The notes: generated by a model not told the origin, from the letters alone. A stretch of DNA of 33,935 nucleotides from an uncultured Pseudomonadota bacterium (GCA_903824505.1 CAIJXG010000005.1:1-33935); one strand, 5' to 3'. Positions 8,629 through 16,622 are shown, counted from the first letter of the stretch. A program made the numbers and translations.

Positions 8629-8642
8629 GTGAAGCGCTTCAC
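8629..8642. promoter_or_regulatory. 14-bp perfect palindrome, operator-like
   Basis: GTGAAGCGCTTCAC is a perfect dyad. It lies upstream of the XRE promoter and downstream of rlmE, a position and size suiting a dimeric repressor site. No protein can be assigned from sequence alone. Confidence 0.4.
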
Positions 8643-8660
8643 TTGCGGCATTCAGCAAAG

Positions 8661-8684
8661 TATACTCGGGCCCCTTCGGAACCC
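8661..8684 (+). repeat. Partial copy of the dispersed 118-bp palindromic repeat
   Basis: TATACTCGGGCCCCTTCGG matches the first 19 bases of the repeat found whole at 9479-9596 (reverse orientation). Beyond about 8684 similarity fades, so this is a truncated or decayed copy. Confidence 0.6.
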
Positions 8685-8751
8685 AAACGTTTTGATCAGA
8701 ATAAGGAAAATCATACGGGGGAACAGGCTACCTGCAGGTGTCAATGACTTA

Positions 8752-9453
8752 TCATCGCCGGAACCCCTGTGCGACGAGGTAAGTTTCAGAGGATTCCGCG
8801 CGGGAGGCTGCAGGTTTTGCATGCCGGACCTTGGCAAAGTGCTTTTTCAGGAGTGTGAGAATCTCTTTCTCCGCGCCCCCTTGGAAAAATTTGCACACAA
8901 AGGCTCCGTTGGGCTCCAAAACATCCACGGCGAAATGGGCGGCAAGTTCGGCCATCACCATGATGCGGATATGATCCGTCCCCGCATGACCGGTGGTTGG
9001 GGGGGCCATATCGGACAAAACCAAATTCGCCCCGCCGCCCATCACCGCTTTCAGCCCTGCCGGCGCGTCCTCCAACAGAAAATCCATTTGCAGAATGGAC
9101 ACTCCTTCGATCGGATCCATCGGCAGAATGTCAAGGGCGACCAAAGATCCTCCTTTGGCGCTTCCCATTTTCTCCGCAACAATTTGGCTCCATCCCCCTG
9201 GGGCCGCGCCTAAATCAACGGTGCGAAGGCCCGGGCGCAGAAGGCTGAATTTCTGGTCCAGTTGAAGCAACTTGAACGCCGCGCGGGAACGATAGCCAGA
9301 CTCCTTGGCCGCCGCGACATACGGATCGTTCAATTGACGTTGCAGCCATTGGCGCGAGGATTCGCTTCGTTGTTTTTTCGCGCGTACCCGCACGGCCGCT
9401 GTCCGCCGCGATCCGATCGTTTTGAGATCCGTTGTCTTGCCCGCTTTTGCCAT
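8752..9453 (-). CDS. rlmE: 23S rRNA (uridine-2'-O)-methyltransferase RlmE (FtsJ/RrmJ)
   Basis: Methylates the ribose of U2552 in the 23S rRNA A-loop, a late 50S assembly step, using S-adenosylmethionine. The 233-residue protein has an Arg/Lys-rich start (RRTAAVRVRAKKQRSESSRQ), the YRSRAAFKL block, SAM motif VDLGAAPGGWSQI, LDILPMDPIEGV, the LVLSDMAPPTTGH motif with the catalytic Asp, and the FVCKFFQGG motif with the catalytic Lys, ending in ESSETYLVAQGFR. All four K-D-K-E positions appear present. Length is slightly above the E. coli enzyme (209) because of the basic N-terminal tail. It is divergent from lpxK across the 118-bp repeat. Confidence 0.93.
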   Translation of the reverse strand: MAKAGKTTDLKTIGSRRTAAVRVRAKKQRSESSRQWLQRQLNDPYVAAAKESGYRSRAAFKLLQLDQKFSLLRPGLRTVDLGAAPGGWSQIVAEKMGSAKGGSLVALDILPMDPIEGVSILQMDFLLEDAPAGLKAVMGGGANLVLSDMAPPTTGHAGTDHIRIMVMAELAAHFAVDVLEPNGAFVCKFFQGGAEKEILTLLKKHFAKVRHAKPAASRAESSETYLVAQGFRR

Positions 9454-9478
9454 AACTGTTTGCCCCCTTGTTCAAAAA

Positions 9479-9596
9479 TATACTCGCTTTCCTTGGAAAG
9501 CGGAAGGATGCGATTCCGTGCAAAACACGGACGCAGCGAAGCTGATGCGCCTTTTGCGCGGACAAAAAGGTCGGGGCCCGAAGGGGCCCGAGTATA
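9479..9596 (-). repeat. Dispersed 118-bp palindromic repeat, complete copy A
   Basis: Reverse orientation. It aligns along its whole length with 25922-26040 (clearly above 80% identity by eye). Both ends form hairpins: CGCTTTCC-TT-GGAAAGCG at 9485-9502 and a GGGCC/GGCCC stem near 9573-9592; its outer ends read TATACTCG and CGAGTATA. It fills the gap between divergent rlmE and lpxK, so it may contain or alter their promoters. No ORF of recognisable function lies inside; it resembles a REP/MITE-type element. Confidence 0.8.
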
Positions 9597-9657
9597 AATA
9601 AGCGAGATCGTGAAGAACAAAGCTGACGAAAAGCCGAAAAAAGCCTATGCTTCGCCC

Positions 9658-10644
9658 ATGAAAACACCTGCTTATTGGTATCCGGATCCGCAAAACAAGC
9701 GCAGCCTTTGGATGGCGCGGCTTTTGTCGCCCGCATCTCTTTTGTTTCGCTGGGGCACGCGCCTGAGGCTCCTTGGCATACGGGCTTATGCGTCACGGAT
9801 TCCTCTTTTGTGCATCGGGAATGTTGTGGCGGGTGGAGCTGGAAAAACACCCACTTCCCTCGCCATTGCCCGTCTTTTAATCGATCAGGGGCATCACCCC
9901 GCCTTTGTCACACGCGGTTATGGGGGACGGCTGAGCGGCGTGATCCGCGTGGATCCATCCCGACATACAGTGCAAGAGGTTGGGGACGAAGCGTTGCTTT
10001 TGGCGGCTCTTGCCCCGACATGGATCGGACGCGACCGCGCAGCCGTTGTACGGGAAGCCGAAAAACATGCCGATATCCTGATTATGGATGATGGGCTTCA
10101 AAATCCTTCTTTGCGCCCTTCCGCCTCGCTTCTGGTTTTGGATGGGGAAACAGGGATCGGAAACGGACGGATGATCCCGGCAGGCCCCTTGCGCGAGCCT
10201 TTGTCTCAAGCCATGGCGCGGGCCAAAGCGGCCGTGATTATTGGACAGAAAGATCGTCAGAATCTGGCCCCCCTTTTGGGGATTCCCGTTTTTCGCGCAC
10301 AGCTTGTGCCCGTGCTGCCGTCCAATTTTCCACATGGGGGGTCTTTTATCGCTTTTGCCGGGTTAGCGCGGCCTCAGAAACTCTATACAACCGCTCGGGA
10401 TCTGGGGCTTGATCTGATCGAAACCGTTGATTTTCCGGATCACCATGTTTTTTCTGAGAAAGATCTAAAAAAGATGCAGCATATGGCGCTTGTTCATAAT
10501 GCGCTTTTGCTTACAACCGAAAAAGACGCCGTTCGTTTGCCAGACTCTTTCCGCAAAAATGTTTTTGTCTTGCCCGTGAGGCTTGTGTTTGACGACCCTG
10601 CCGCGCCTACACAGCTCCTTTCCCTTTTGGGTCTTTCTCTATGA
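9658..10644 (+). CDS. lpxK: Tetraacyldisaccharide 4'-kinase LpxK
   Basis: Phosphorylates the 4' position of the lipid A disaccharide precursor at the inner membrane, the sixth step of the Raetz pathway. With the ATG at 9658 the protein is 328 residues, the usual size. It starts MKTPAYWYPDP, has the membrane-proximal N-terminal segment, then the P-loop variant CIGNVVAGGAGKTP, TRGYGG, the GDEALLLA block, IMDDGLQNPSL and FPDHHVFSEKDL, all hallmarks of LpxK. A GTG at 9610 would add 16 non-conserved residues; neither start has a strong ribosome binding site, so the start is uncertain. Its stop overlaps the hemD start by ATGA. The usual partner waaA (Kdo transferase) is absent here. Confidence 0.93.
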   Translation: MKTPAYWYPDPQNKRSLWMARLLSPASLLFRWGTRLRLLGIRAYASRIPLLCIGNVVAGGAGKTPTSLAIARLLIDQGHHPAFVTRGYGGRLSGVIRVDPSRHTVQEVGDEALLLAALAPTWIGRDRAAVVREAEKHADILIMDDGLQNPSLRPSASLLVLDGETGIGNGRMIPAGPLREPLSQAMARAKAAVIIGQKDRQNLAPLLGIPVFRAQLVPVLPSNFPHGGSFIAFAGLARPQKLYTTARDLGLDLIETVDFPDHHVFSEKDLKKMQHMALVHNALLLTTEKDAVRLPDSFRKNVFVLPVRLVFDDPAAPTQLLSLLGLSL

Positions 10645-11363
10645 GGCCCCTTATCCTCCTGACGCGCCCTCTTGTCGCAAGCCAGCGTTGGGCGCAGAGG
10701 CTTGATGCGTGTGGTTTTGACTCGTTGATTGCGCCTCTTTTGACAATTGTGCCGACGGGCGCGCCCCGCCCCTCCGGTAGGTTTCATTTGGTTATGATGA
10801 CCTCGGCCCATGCGTTAAGGGATGAGTCGCTTCCCCTTGAAGATCTAAAGGACTTGCCCTGTTTTTGTGTCGGTCAGGCGACAGCGGAAGCCGCGCGGCG
10901 GCGGAGGTTTAAAAATATCCATGTCGGCACGAGTGGCGGGGCGGCTTTGGTCTCTGCGATCACGCAGTCAGACACGTACACGCCCAATATGTTCCTTCTT
11001 CATCTGGCGGGGACAGAAATCGCCTTTGAAACAGAAGCCGCGTTTGACAGTCACACCATACGAACGGTGCCGTGGGTGACCTATCGCGCCGAAGCTTCTC
11101 TTGACCTTCCTTCAGAAGTTGTGGCCGCATTGGAACAATGCAAGATTGCCGCCGTCCCTGTTTTTTCGCCGCGCAGTGCCCGAATCTTGGTTGAATTGAT
11201 CGCACAGCGGGGCCTCACCTCATCGTGCCGTTCAATCCTCGCCCTTGGGCTTAGCCAAGCGGTTGGAGCTGTGCTAGAAGATATGCCGTGGAACCGCCTT
11301 GTTATTGCGGCGCAGCCCTCAAGCGAATCCATGCTTGCCTATATACAGAGAGAACTCCCATGA
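10641..11363 (+). CDS. hemD: Uroporphyrinogen-III synthase HemD
   Basis: Cyclises hydroxymethylbilane to uroporphyrinogen III with inversion of ring D in heme synthesis. The family is poorly conserved in sequence, but the 240-residue length, the start MRPLILLTRPLVASQRWAQRL, the HLVMMTSAHALR block, CFCVGQATAEAARRRRF, and the second-half FSPRSARILVELIAQ motif are all typical. The call is strengthened by the mitofilin-like gene immediately downstream, the standard partner of hemD in alphaproteobacteria. hemC, usually upstream, is replaced here by lpxK. Both ends overlap neighbours by 4 bp (ATGA), implying translational coupling. Confidence 0.88.
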   Translation: MRPLILLTRPLVASQRWAQRLDACGFDSLIAPLLTIVPTGAPRPSGRFHLVMMTSAHALRDESLPLEDLKDLPCFCVGQATAEAARRRRFKNIHVGTSGGAALVSAITQSDTYTPNMFLLHLAGTEIAFETEAAFDSHTIRTVPWVTYRAEASLDLPSEVVAALEQCKIAAVPVFSPRSARILVELIAQRGLTSSCRSILALGLSQAVGAVLEDMPWNRLVIAAQPSSESMLAYIQRELP

Positions 11364-12169
11364 GCGACTTCCCTGCCCTTTCCGCCCCCAAGAAACGCCT
11401 TGTTTGGCCTTGGGTCATCGTCGGATTTGTCCTATGTGGGGCGGCAGGCGTATTAGCGGCGCACCTTCTTCTGTCAAAAATCACGCAAGATCATGTCGCG
11501 CTGGAATCACGCGTGACACGACTTGAGGCACAGTTTCATACAAGTCAGAACGTGTCTTCCCAACCTGAAACAGCGCAGGAGATTACCGAAATTCAGGGGT
11601 CGATTCACGCGTTAGAAGCTCAACTCGCCCACCTCCAAAGCGATGGAGGATCTCAAGAACAAGCCAACCGCAAAATCTTGGCCGTCGCAATCGCTTTTGA
11701 CGATCTGCGCGCTTCTATCCGCAATGGTGAAGCTTTTACCGCCCCTCTGGCATTACTTCGCGCCAATCTTGGGGCGGATCCCGCCCTTGCCGCTTCTGTT
11801 GAACGGCTTACGCCCTATGCAGAATCGCCGCCTCCGACGCTTGCGCGTTTGCGAGAAAACCTGATGGATCTGGAGCCAACCTTGCCTGTGCCAATCCCTT
11901 CAGACTCTCCTTCTTGGGAACAGCGCGTGCAGAAGCTTTTGACTCCCTTATTGACAATCCGCCCCCTGCGCGATCCCCGGCTGAAGGTGGTGGAAGACTC
12001 ACTCGCCGAAGGGAATGCCCTAGGGGCGCGCGAGGCCTTTCACGCCTTGCCTGAAGAGGTGCGGCAGCGCATGGAGATCTGGCAAAGTGATCTTGAAAAA
12101 CGCATCGCGCTGGATGCCGCTCTTCATGTTTTGACCGATGCGCTTATGCGTGAACAAAAAGAACCCTGA
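11360..12169 (+). CDS. Mitofilin-like (Mic60-type) inner-membrane protein
   Basis: 269 residues beginning at the ATG that overlaps the hemD stop. One N-terminal transmembrane helix (VWPWVIVGFVLCGAAGVLAAHLLL, about residues 15-38) is followed by a coiled-coil segment (VALESRVTRLEAQF; IQGSIHALEAQLAHLQ) and a C-terminal helical region (LAVAIAFDDLRASIRNGEAF, LEDSLAEGNALGAREAF-like spacing) that matches the mitofilin signature. Alphaproteobacterial Mic60 homologues shape inner-membrane invaginations and are encoded after hemD, as here. This copy is at the short end for the family (often 300-450 residues). Role in membrane shaping is inferred from family and position. Confidence 0.75.
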   Translation: MSDFPALSAPKKRLVWPWVIVGFVLCGAAGVLAAHLLLSKITQDHVALESRVTRLEAQFHTSQNVSSQPETAQEITEIQGSIHALEAQLAHLQSDGGSQEQANRKILAVAIAFDDLRASIRNGEAFTAPLALLRANLGADPALAASVERLTPYAESPPPTLARLRENLMDLEPTLPVPIPSDSPSWEQRVQKLLTPLLTIRPLRDPRLKVVEDSLAEGNALGAREAFHALPEEVRQRMEIWQSDLEKRIALDAALHVLTDALMREQKEP

Positions 12170-12182
12170 AACAGGATTCTTT
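12158..12182. terminator. Rho-independent terminator between convergent genes
   Basis: AAAGAA-C-CCTG, loop AAA, CAGG-A-TTCTTT: a 10-bp stem with one mismatch flanked by A and T runs, so it can work in both directions. The stop codon of the mitofilin-like gene lies within it, and gpt ends only 8 bp beyond. Confidence 0.75.
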
Positions 12183-12189
12183 TTACCCC

Positions 12190-12693
12190 TCACGCCTTTT
12201 CTTTTCTCTGCGTCCCGATGGGGGTCGAGAATTGAAGCGCCAGATCCCACGGGAAATAAATCCACGTGCTTTGCCCCACCTCGGTCGCGAAGCTGTCAAC
12301 CAACGGCTTCCCTATGGGCTTGGTAAAAACAGCCCCAAAATGGGCGCGGGGCAAAAGGACGCGCAAGGCTTTGATTGTCTCGCCCGTATCTACCAGATCA
12401 TCGACAACGACCCATCCGTCCCCGTCGCCCGCCTCGGTAGGGAATTTCACAAGCTCAAGCCCCTTCGCTTCGGAAGGCGATCCGTCTCCGGAACCGTACC
12501 TTACGGGAGAGACGGTTTCGATGACGCGGATATTCAGCTCCCGTGCCACAATGGCGGCCGGCACAAGCCCCCCCCGCGTGACGGCGATCAGGCCTTTCCA
12601 TGGCCCTCCCTCGGCCAATTTTCCGGCAAGCACCTTGGCCTCGCGGTGCATTTCATCCCAGCTGACGATAAAAAGTTGGGGGTCACTTGTCAT
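12190..12693 (-). CDS. gpt: Xanthine-guanine phosphoribosyltransferase
   Basis: Purine salvage enzyme that joins guanine or xanthine to PRPP. The 167-residue protein from the ATG at 12693 has the VTRGGLVPAAIVARELNI block, the PRPP-binding VVVDDLVDTGETIKAL motif, the AVFTKPIGKP stretch that includes the base-binding Lys, and a WIYFPWD tail. Length agrees with E. coli Gpt (152) and the alphaproteobacterial versions (about 165). This start is favoured by the AGGAG site just upstream and by conservation from MTSDPQLFIVSWDEMHREA; the longer frame reaching 12795 only adds residues read from the neighbouring gene. Overlaps the stop of the upstream unknown gene, suggesting cotranscription. Confidence 0.9.
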   Translation of the reverse strand: MTSDPQLFIVSWDEMHREAKVLAGKLAEGGPWKGLIAVTRGGLVPAAIVARELNIRVIETVSPVRYGSGDGSPSEAKGLELVKFPTEAGDGDGWVVVDDLVDTGETIKALRVLLPRAHFGAVFTKPIGKPLVDSFATEVGQSTWIYFPWDLALQFSTPIGTQRKEKA

Positions 12694-13549
12694 GGATACG
12701 CTCCTGTTTAAGAAGGGGCTGCGCTTCGGGAAGATCCGCCACCAAGGCCGGAAAAAGCCGCGCATAGGCGACCACAAGACGCTGCCCCCATGCACAGTTC
12801 ATCGGCACATCGCGCGTGAGCACAGCGTGCACAAAATGTTGGGATTCAGGTAAGCGCTGGACGTCTTGGCGCGCAATGGACAGCCCATACGCTTTTTCCA
12901 AAAAGGGATCCGACACGAGCGCCGCTTCTTCTTCAAGCGTGGCGGCCAATACGCCGATCTCGTCCGGAGACAGGCGCAGTAAATGATCCGGATCGTCAAC
13001 GGGCAGCGCAAGCCTATGCAGCGCCTCCCGATTAGCGCGGTCAATGCTGGCGGAAGAGTCAAAGGCGGCAGGAATGGCATAGACTCTGCCCAAGTAAGAC
13101 AGATTTTCATGCCCGCTTGCAAAGGCGCCGATTGCCAAAAGATCAGCCATGATGCGCGGAACACGTGTCGATCCTGTCGATTGAGCCAGACAGAGAGCCG
13201 CTTCCGCGTCCAGCCGCGCGCGATGACGATAAAGGCCGTAAAATTCAGCCAAAGGCGAAGGCAAATCGGTCTGCGCGCTTAGAAAATCGCGGTTGACATG
13301 GTTTTCGGTGCCTCGGTGATTGCGGCGGAAAAAATCGATTTCTCCCGTTGTCAGAGGCGCGATGGGGCCTGTGCCCCTTAGAACAGGCAGCGTATGGCCG
13401 CAAATATAGCTGACGGCTTCCCAATCATCAGGGGATTTCGCTGCTGTGGAAGGGGGAGAGGCCTCTGCCGTAGACGCCGTCTCCACAAGAGAAAGATGAG
13501 ACGAGGCAAAACGCGACAGCCATTTCAGCAAGCGGGGATGGGTGCACAC
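12683..13549 (-). CDS. Hypothetical protein upstream of gpt
   Basis: 288 residues, not recognised. I place the start at the GTG at 13549 because an unusually strong AGGAGGGAGGGGG site sits directly before it; the frame stays open to a GTG at 13606 without a good ribosome binding site. No signal peptide or membrane segment is visible. The protein is mostly helical by composition, with blocks such as EFYGLYRHRARLDAEAALCLAQ, LLAIGAFASGHENLSYLG, LLRLSPDEIGVLAATLEEEAAL and WGQRLVVAYARLFPALVADL. It overlaps gpt by 11 nt, so the two are likely cotranscribed, but nothing ties it to purine metabolism. The upstream region carries a DnaA box and four GANTC sites. Confidence 0.65.
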   Translation of the reverse strand: MCTHPRLLKWLSRFASSHLSLVETASTAEASPPSTAAKSPDDWEAVSYICGHTLPVLRGTGPIAPLTTGEIDFFRRNHRGTENHVNRDFLSAQTDLPSPLAEFYGLYRHRARLDAEAALCLAQSTGSTRVPRIMADLLAIGAFASGHENLSYLGRVYAIPAAFDSSASIDRANREALHRLALPVDDPDHLLRLSPDEIGVLAATLEEEAALVSDPFLEKAYGLSIARQDVQRLPESQHFVHAVLTRDVPMNCAWGQRLVVAYARLFPALVADLPEAQPLLKQERIHDK

Positions 13550-13612
13550 GTCCCCCTCCCTCCTTGAAACGGGTCTGATATTCGCATTGGCAGCTCGGTG
13601 GGTCACGCTGAT

Positions 13613-13698
13613 TTATCCACAGGAGTCACAGGTGGGTTGAACGGGAAGGGAATCAAAACGTTAAGATCGGGAGTCGCGTTCTTGTCCCCAACTGATTC
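13613..13698. promoter_or_regulatory. DnaA box with a cluster of four GANTC sites
   Basis: A perfect DnaA box TTATCCACA (13613-13621) is followed by GANTC at 13623-13627, 13650-13654, 13671-13675 and 13694-13698, i.e. four sites in 76 bp at 21-27 bp spacing. GANTC is the CcrM methylation target in alphaproteobacteria and is read by GcrA, which this window encodes. The segment lies upstream of the unknown gene that precedes gpt. The motifs are seen; the regulatory role is inferred. Confidence 0.45.
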
Positions 13699-13755
13699 GT
13701 TCTTCCTTTGTAGCCGAGCCGCGCGGGCACGTTAAGAGAAAACGGATGGCGTCTT

Positions 13756-15147
13756 CTAGAAAGATCCACCATCTGCCGTGCGCCGCCACCCGCCCCCCAG
13801 AGACTGGATAAGGGAAACACTGGCGGCCCAACGGCTGCTGGTGACGGCAAGGGCCATCTGTTCTGCCGTGAGGCGGGAGATTTGGGCGGAAAGAAGGGTG
13901 CTGAGGGGCGCAACGCCTTCTTCGTACTGGTTGTGCGTGATCTGTTCGATTCGGCGCTGATCGGCGGCCGCTTGCTGTTGAGCTGTTTCTTGCTCCACCA
14001 AGATCCGTTGCGCCGCGAGGCTATCTTCGACTTCCTGAAACGCGGTTAAGACTGTTTGGCGATAGGTGGCAACGCTTTTGTCGTAAAATGCGCGCGCTTC
14101 CTCGGTGGCGGCACCGCGCGCACCAAAATCAAGAACTGTTTCGCTTGCACTGCCCCCCAGAGACCAAAGACTATGCGCCGTGCTGAGCAAGCTGCTGATG
14201 ACGGATCCGCTAAAGCCGTAAGAGGCTGAAAGGGTGATGTTCGGGTAATAGGCCGCTTGAGCGATTCCAATTTGGGCATTGGCCGCCGCCATTTGCCGTT
14301 CGGCGCTCGCGATATCCGGGCGTCGTTCCAAAAGCGTGGCCGGAAGAGACGCAGGGGTGATCGGAATTTGAGAGGGAAGCGCTGCGGGCTCAAGCGTGAA
14401 ATCGGCCGGGGAATGTCCCAAAAGAACCGCAAGCGCATGCTCAAGCTGGGCGCGATTGATCCGTGCGGCCGCGAGAGCCGCCTTGGCATTTTCAGTTTGC
14501 GTTTGGGCGGCCAAAAGATCGGCTTGCGCCGCAACGCCTTCTTGGTACTGAGTCGCCGTCAAACTTTCAATTTTTGCGCGATCCGTTGCGATTTGATCCA
14601 AAATTTGACTCAAAGAATCTTGCGTGCGAAGGGCGAAATAATCGGTCGCCAAAGCCGCCTGCAGCGCCAAACGGACGGAAGCTAGATCGGCTGCGCTCCC
14701 TTGAGCCGAGGCCTCTTGCGAGTCGATGGTGTGGCGCACGCGCCCCCATAGATCAGGGCTCCAACTGGCGTTTGCGCCAATATCATAGAGAGTTGCGGCT
14801 TGATGCGCTCCCGCGCCGCTGCGGATGGCAGATTTGTCCAGTGCAAGCGTCGGAAACAAAGACGCACGCGCAAGATCGACGGCAGCTAACGCCTCTCGAT
14901 AGGTGCTTTCGGCTTGTTTCAGGGTTTGGCTGGACAGATCAATGTGCCCTTCCAAACGATTCAAAACCGGATCGCCATAGAGTGTCCACCACGGGCCGCG
15001 CTGTCCCTCATCTTGCGGTGTGGCCCGCTTCCAGTCTCCGCTCTCCTTAAAGGCTGTTGGCGTGGAAACTGGAGGTTTTTCATAGTCCGGCCCCACCGCG
15101 CAGGCCGCGACGGAGAGCAACAGACAGAATCGAACGGCGCGTTTCAT
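13756..15147 (-). CDS. NodT/OprM-type outer-membrane efflux lipoprotein (TolC family)
   Basis: Outer-membrane channel of a tripartite RND efflux pump. 463 residues, normal for the family. A lipoprotein signal is clear: MKRAVRFCLLLSVAAC with Cys at about residue 16, followed by AVGPDYEKPPV, the classic start of NodT-family proteins. The two internal structural repeats are visible (SYREALAAVDLARASLFPTL and AAYYPNITLSASYGFSG; TQTENAKAALAAARINRAQL and AFQEVEDSLAAQRILVEQE), as is LLERRPDIASAERQMAAANAQIG. No membrane-fusion protein or RND pump gene is adjacent, so it is either an orphan or serves a system elsewhere. Confidence 0.9.
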   Translation of the reverse strand: MKRAVRFCLLLSVAACAVGPDYEKPPVSTPTAFKESGDWKRATPQDEGQRGPWWTLYGDPVLNRLEGHIDLSSQTLKQAESTYREALAAVDLARASLFPTLALDKSAIRSGAGAHQAATLYDIGANASWSPDLWGRVRHTIDSQEASAQGSAADLASVRLALQAALATDYFALRTQDSLSQILDQIATDRAKIESLTATQYQEGVAAQADLLAAQTQTENAKAALAAARINRAQLEHALAVLLGHSPADFTLEPAALPSQIPITPASLPATLLERRPDIASAERQMAAANAQIGIAQAAYYPNITLSASYGFSGSVISSLLSTAHSLWSLGGSASETVLDFGARGAATEEARAFYDKSVATYRQTVLTAFQEVEDSLAAQRILVEQETAQQQAAADQRRIEQITHNQYEEGVAPLSTLLSAQISRLTAEQMALAVTSSRWAASVSLIQSLGGGWRRTADGGSF

Positions 15148-15248
15148 CTTCTCATTCTGACGTGTTTACCCAGAAAAGGGGAGGGGTTTTTAGAAAAAAG
15201 GGGAAGAACCGAGGGGGAACGCCCTGTTTTTCTCCTGCCTTTTTGAAA

Positions 15249-16622
15249 TCATAGATCTTTCGGAAACAGATCCAGAAAACGGCGGGTGAAGCGCCCGTAA
15301 TCAGCGGCTTCCATATCGACTTTCAGATTGATTTTGCTGCGCGCTTCCTTCTGTTCGATGATTTTCCCATGCGCGTGGAGCCAAGAGAGCGCCGCGCCAT
15401 CGGTAACCGAAAGAGTCAGAGAATAAATCTGCCGTCGTGCGGCGAGGCGTTGATCAATAAGGTTTAAAAGCTGCGGAATCCCCTCTCCGGTCAAAGAGGA
15501 AACCCCGATCATCCCCCCTTTGGCTTCTTGCCTTAATCCATCAAGTGGAACGGTTTGGGCGGCCTCTGCCGTCAGACGCGCATCGTAATCCGCATGGATC
15601 ATGCGATCTTCAGGCGGCAATAAATCGATCTTGTTTTGAACCTCGATCAACCGCTCGTCAGATCCCCTAATGCCAAGATCGGCTAAAATCTCCAGCACCG
15701 AATCGCGTTGTGCCCGCGTGTCGGGATGAGCAATGTCGCGCACATGAAGGATCACATCCGCCAGCTGCACTTCCTCTAACGTCGCGCGGAAAGCCTCAAC
15801 CAGATGTGTAGGTAAATCCGAGATAAACCCCACCGTGTCGGAGACAATCGCCTCGCGCCCCGAGGGCAGTTTGATCCCGCGCATGGTGGGATCAAGCGTC
15901 GCGAAGAGCATATCCTTGGCCAAGACTTCCGAACCCGTCAAACGGTTGAAGAGCGTCGATTTTCCGGCATTCGTATAACCGACCAGCGCGAGGGTCGGGT
16001 GGCCTGCGCGGCTTCGGGCGGAACGTTGAAGTCCGCGTGTGCGGCGGACATTTTCAAGCTCCTCTTTCAGCCGCGCGATACGGGCGGTGATCAAACGGCG
16101 GTCGATTTCAAGCTGAGATTCACCCGGGCCTCCCAGAAAGCCGAAACCGCCGCGCTGCCGCTCCAGATGTGTCCATGACCGCACCAGACGCGACTTTTGA
16201 TAAGAGAGCGCCGCCAATTCGACTTGTAGGCGCCCTTCATGCGTGCGGGCGCGGGCACCAAAAATCTCAAGAATTAGCCCCGTTCTGTCAATCACCTTGG
16301 CCTTTAAATCGCGTTCCAGATTGCGCTGTTGAATGGGAGTCAGCGCATGGTTAACGATAACGAGGAGGCTTTCTGTTTCGGCGACAAGGGCCGCCAGATT
16401 TTGCACCTGCCCTTTGCCAAATAAGGTTGCAGAAACTGTTTGAGCGAGCGGCTGCGTCAGAGCTTGAACCACGTGCAGATTAATCGCGCGGGCAAGGCCG
16501 ATGGTTTCTTCAAGCGCACCATCCGTTGCGCGAAACCGCTCAGATTTCAGGACAGGATTGATAACCAGCGCGCGCTCACCCTGTCGCATGCCGTCCAAAT
16601 CGGTGGGGGAGCCTTCTGTCAC
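15249..16622 (-). CDS. hflX: Ribosome-associated GTPase HflX
   Basis: GTPase that binds the 50S subunit and rescues stalled or heat-damaged ribosomes. 457 residues, typical for alphaproteobacteria. The N-terminal HflX domain (LVINPVLKSER, GKGQVQNLAALV, IFGARARTHEGRLQVELA) leads to the HERQRGGFGFLGGPGESQLE block that marks the family, then the G domain: G1 GYTNAGKST, G3 DTVGFISDLP, G4 as NKID in VQNKIDLL, and a final C-terminal segment (GRFTRRFL). Start ATG overlaps the hfq stop by 4 bp, completing the ntrX-HAD-hfq-hflX chain. Confidence 0.95.
   Translation of the reverse strand: MTEGSPTDLDGMRQGERALVINPVLKSERFRATDGALEETIGLARAINLHVVQALTQPLAQTVSATLFGKGQVQNLAALVAETESLLVIVNHALTPIQQRNLERDLKAKVIDRTGLILEIFGARARTHEGRLQVELAALSYQKSRLVRSWTHLERQRGGFGFLGGPGESQLEIDRRLITARIARLKEELENVRRTRGLQRSARSRAGHPTLALVGYTNAGKSTLFNRLTGSEVLAKDMLFATLDPTMRGIKLPSGREAIVSDTVGFISDLPTHLVEAFRATLEEVQLADVILHVRDIAHPDTRAQRDSVLEILADLGIRGSDERLIEVQNKIDLLPPEDRMIHADYDARLTAEAAQTVPLDGLRQEAKGGMIGVSSLTGEGIPQLLNLIDQRLAARRQIYSLTLSVTDGAALSWLHAHGKIIEQKEARSKINLKVDMEAADYGRFTRRFLDLFPKDL

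Noticed and set aside
12158-12182. A small RNA between the mitofilin-like gene and gpt
   Set aside because: The structure is a simple bidirectional terminator hairpin; no promoter faces it.
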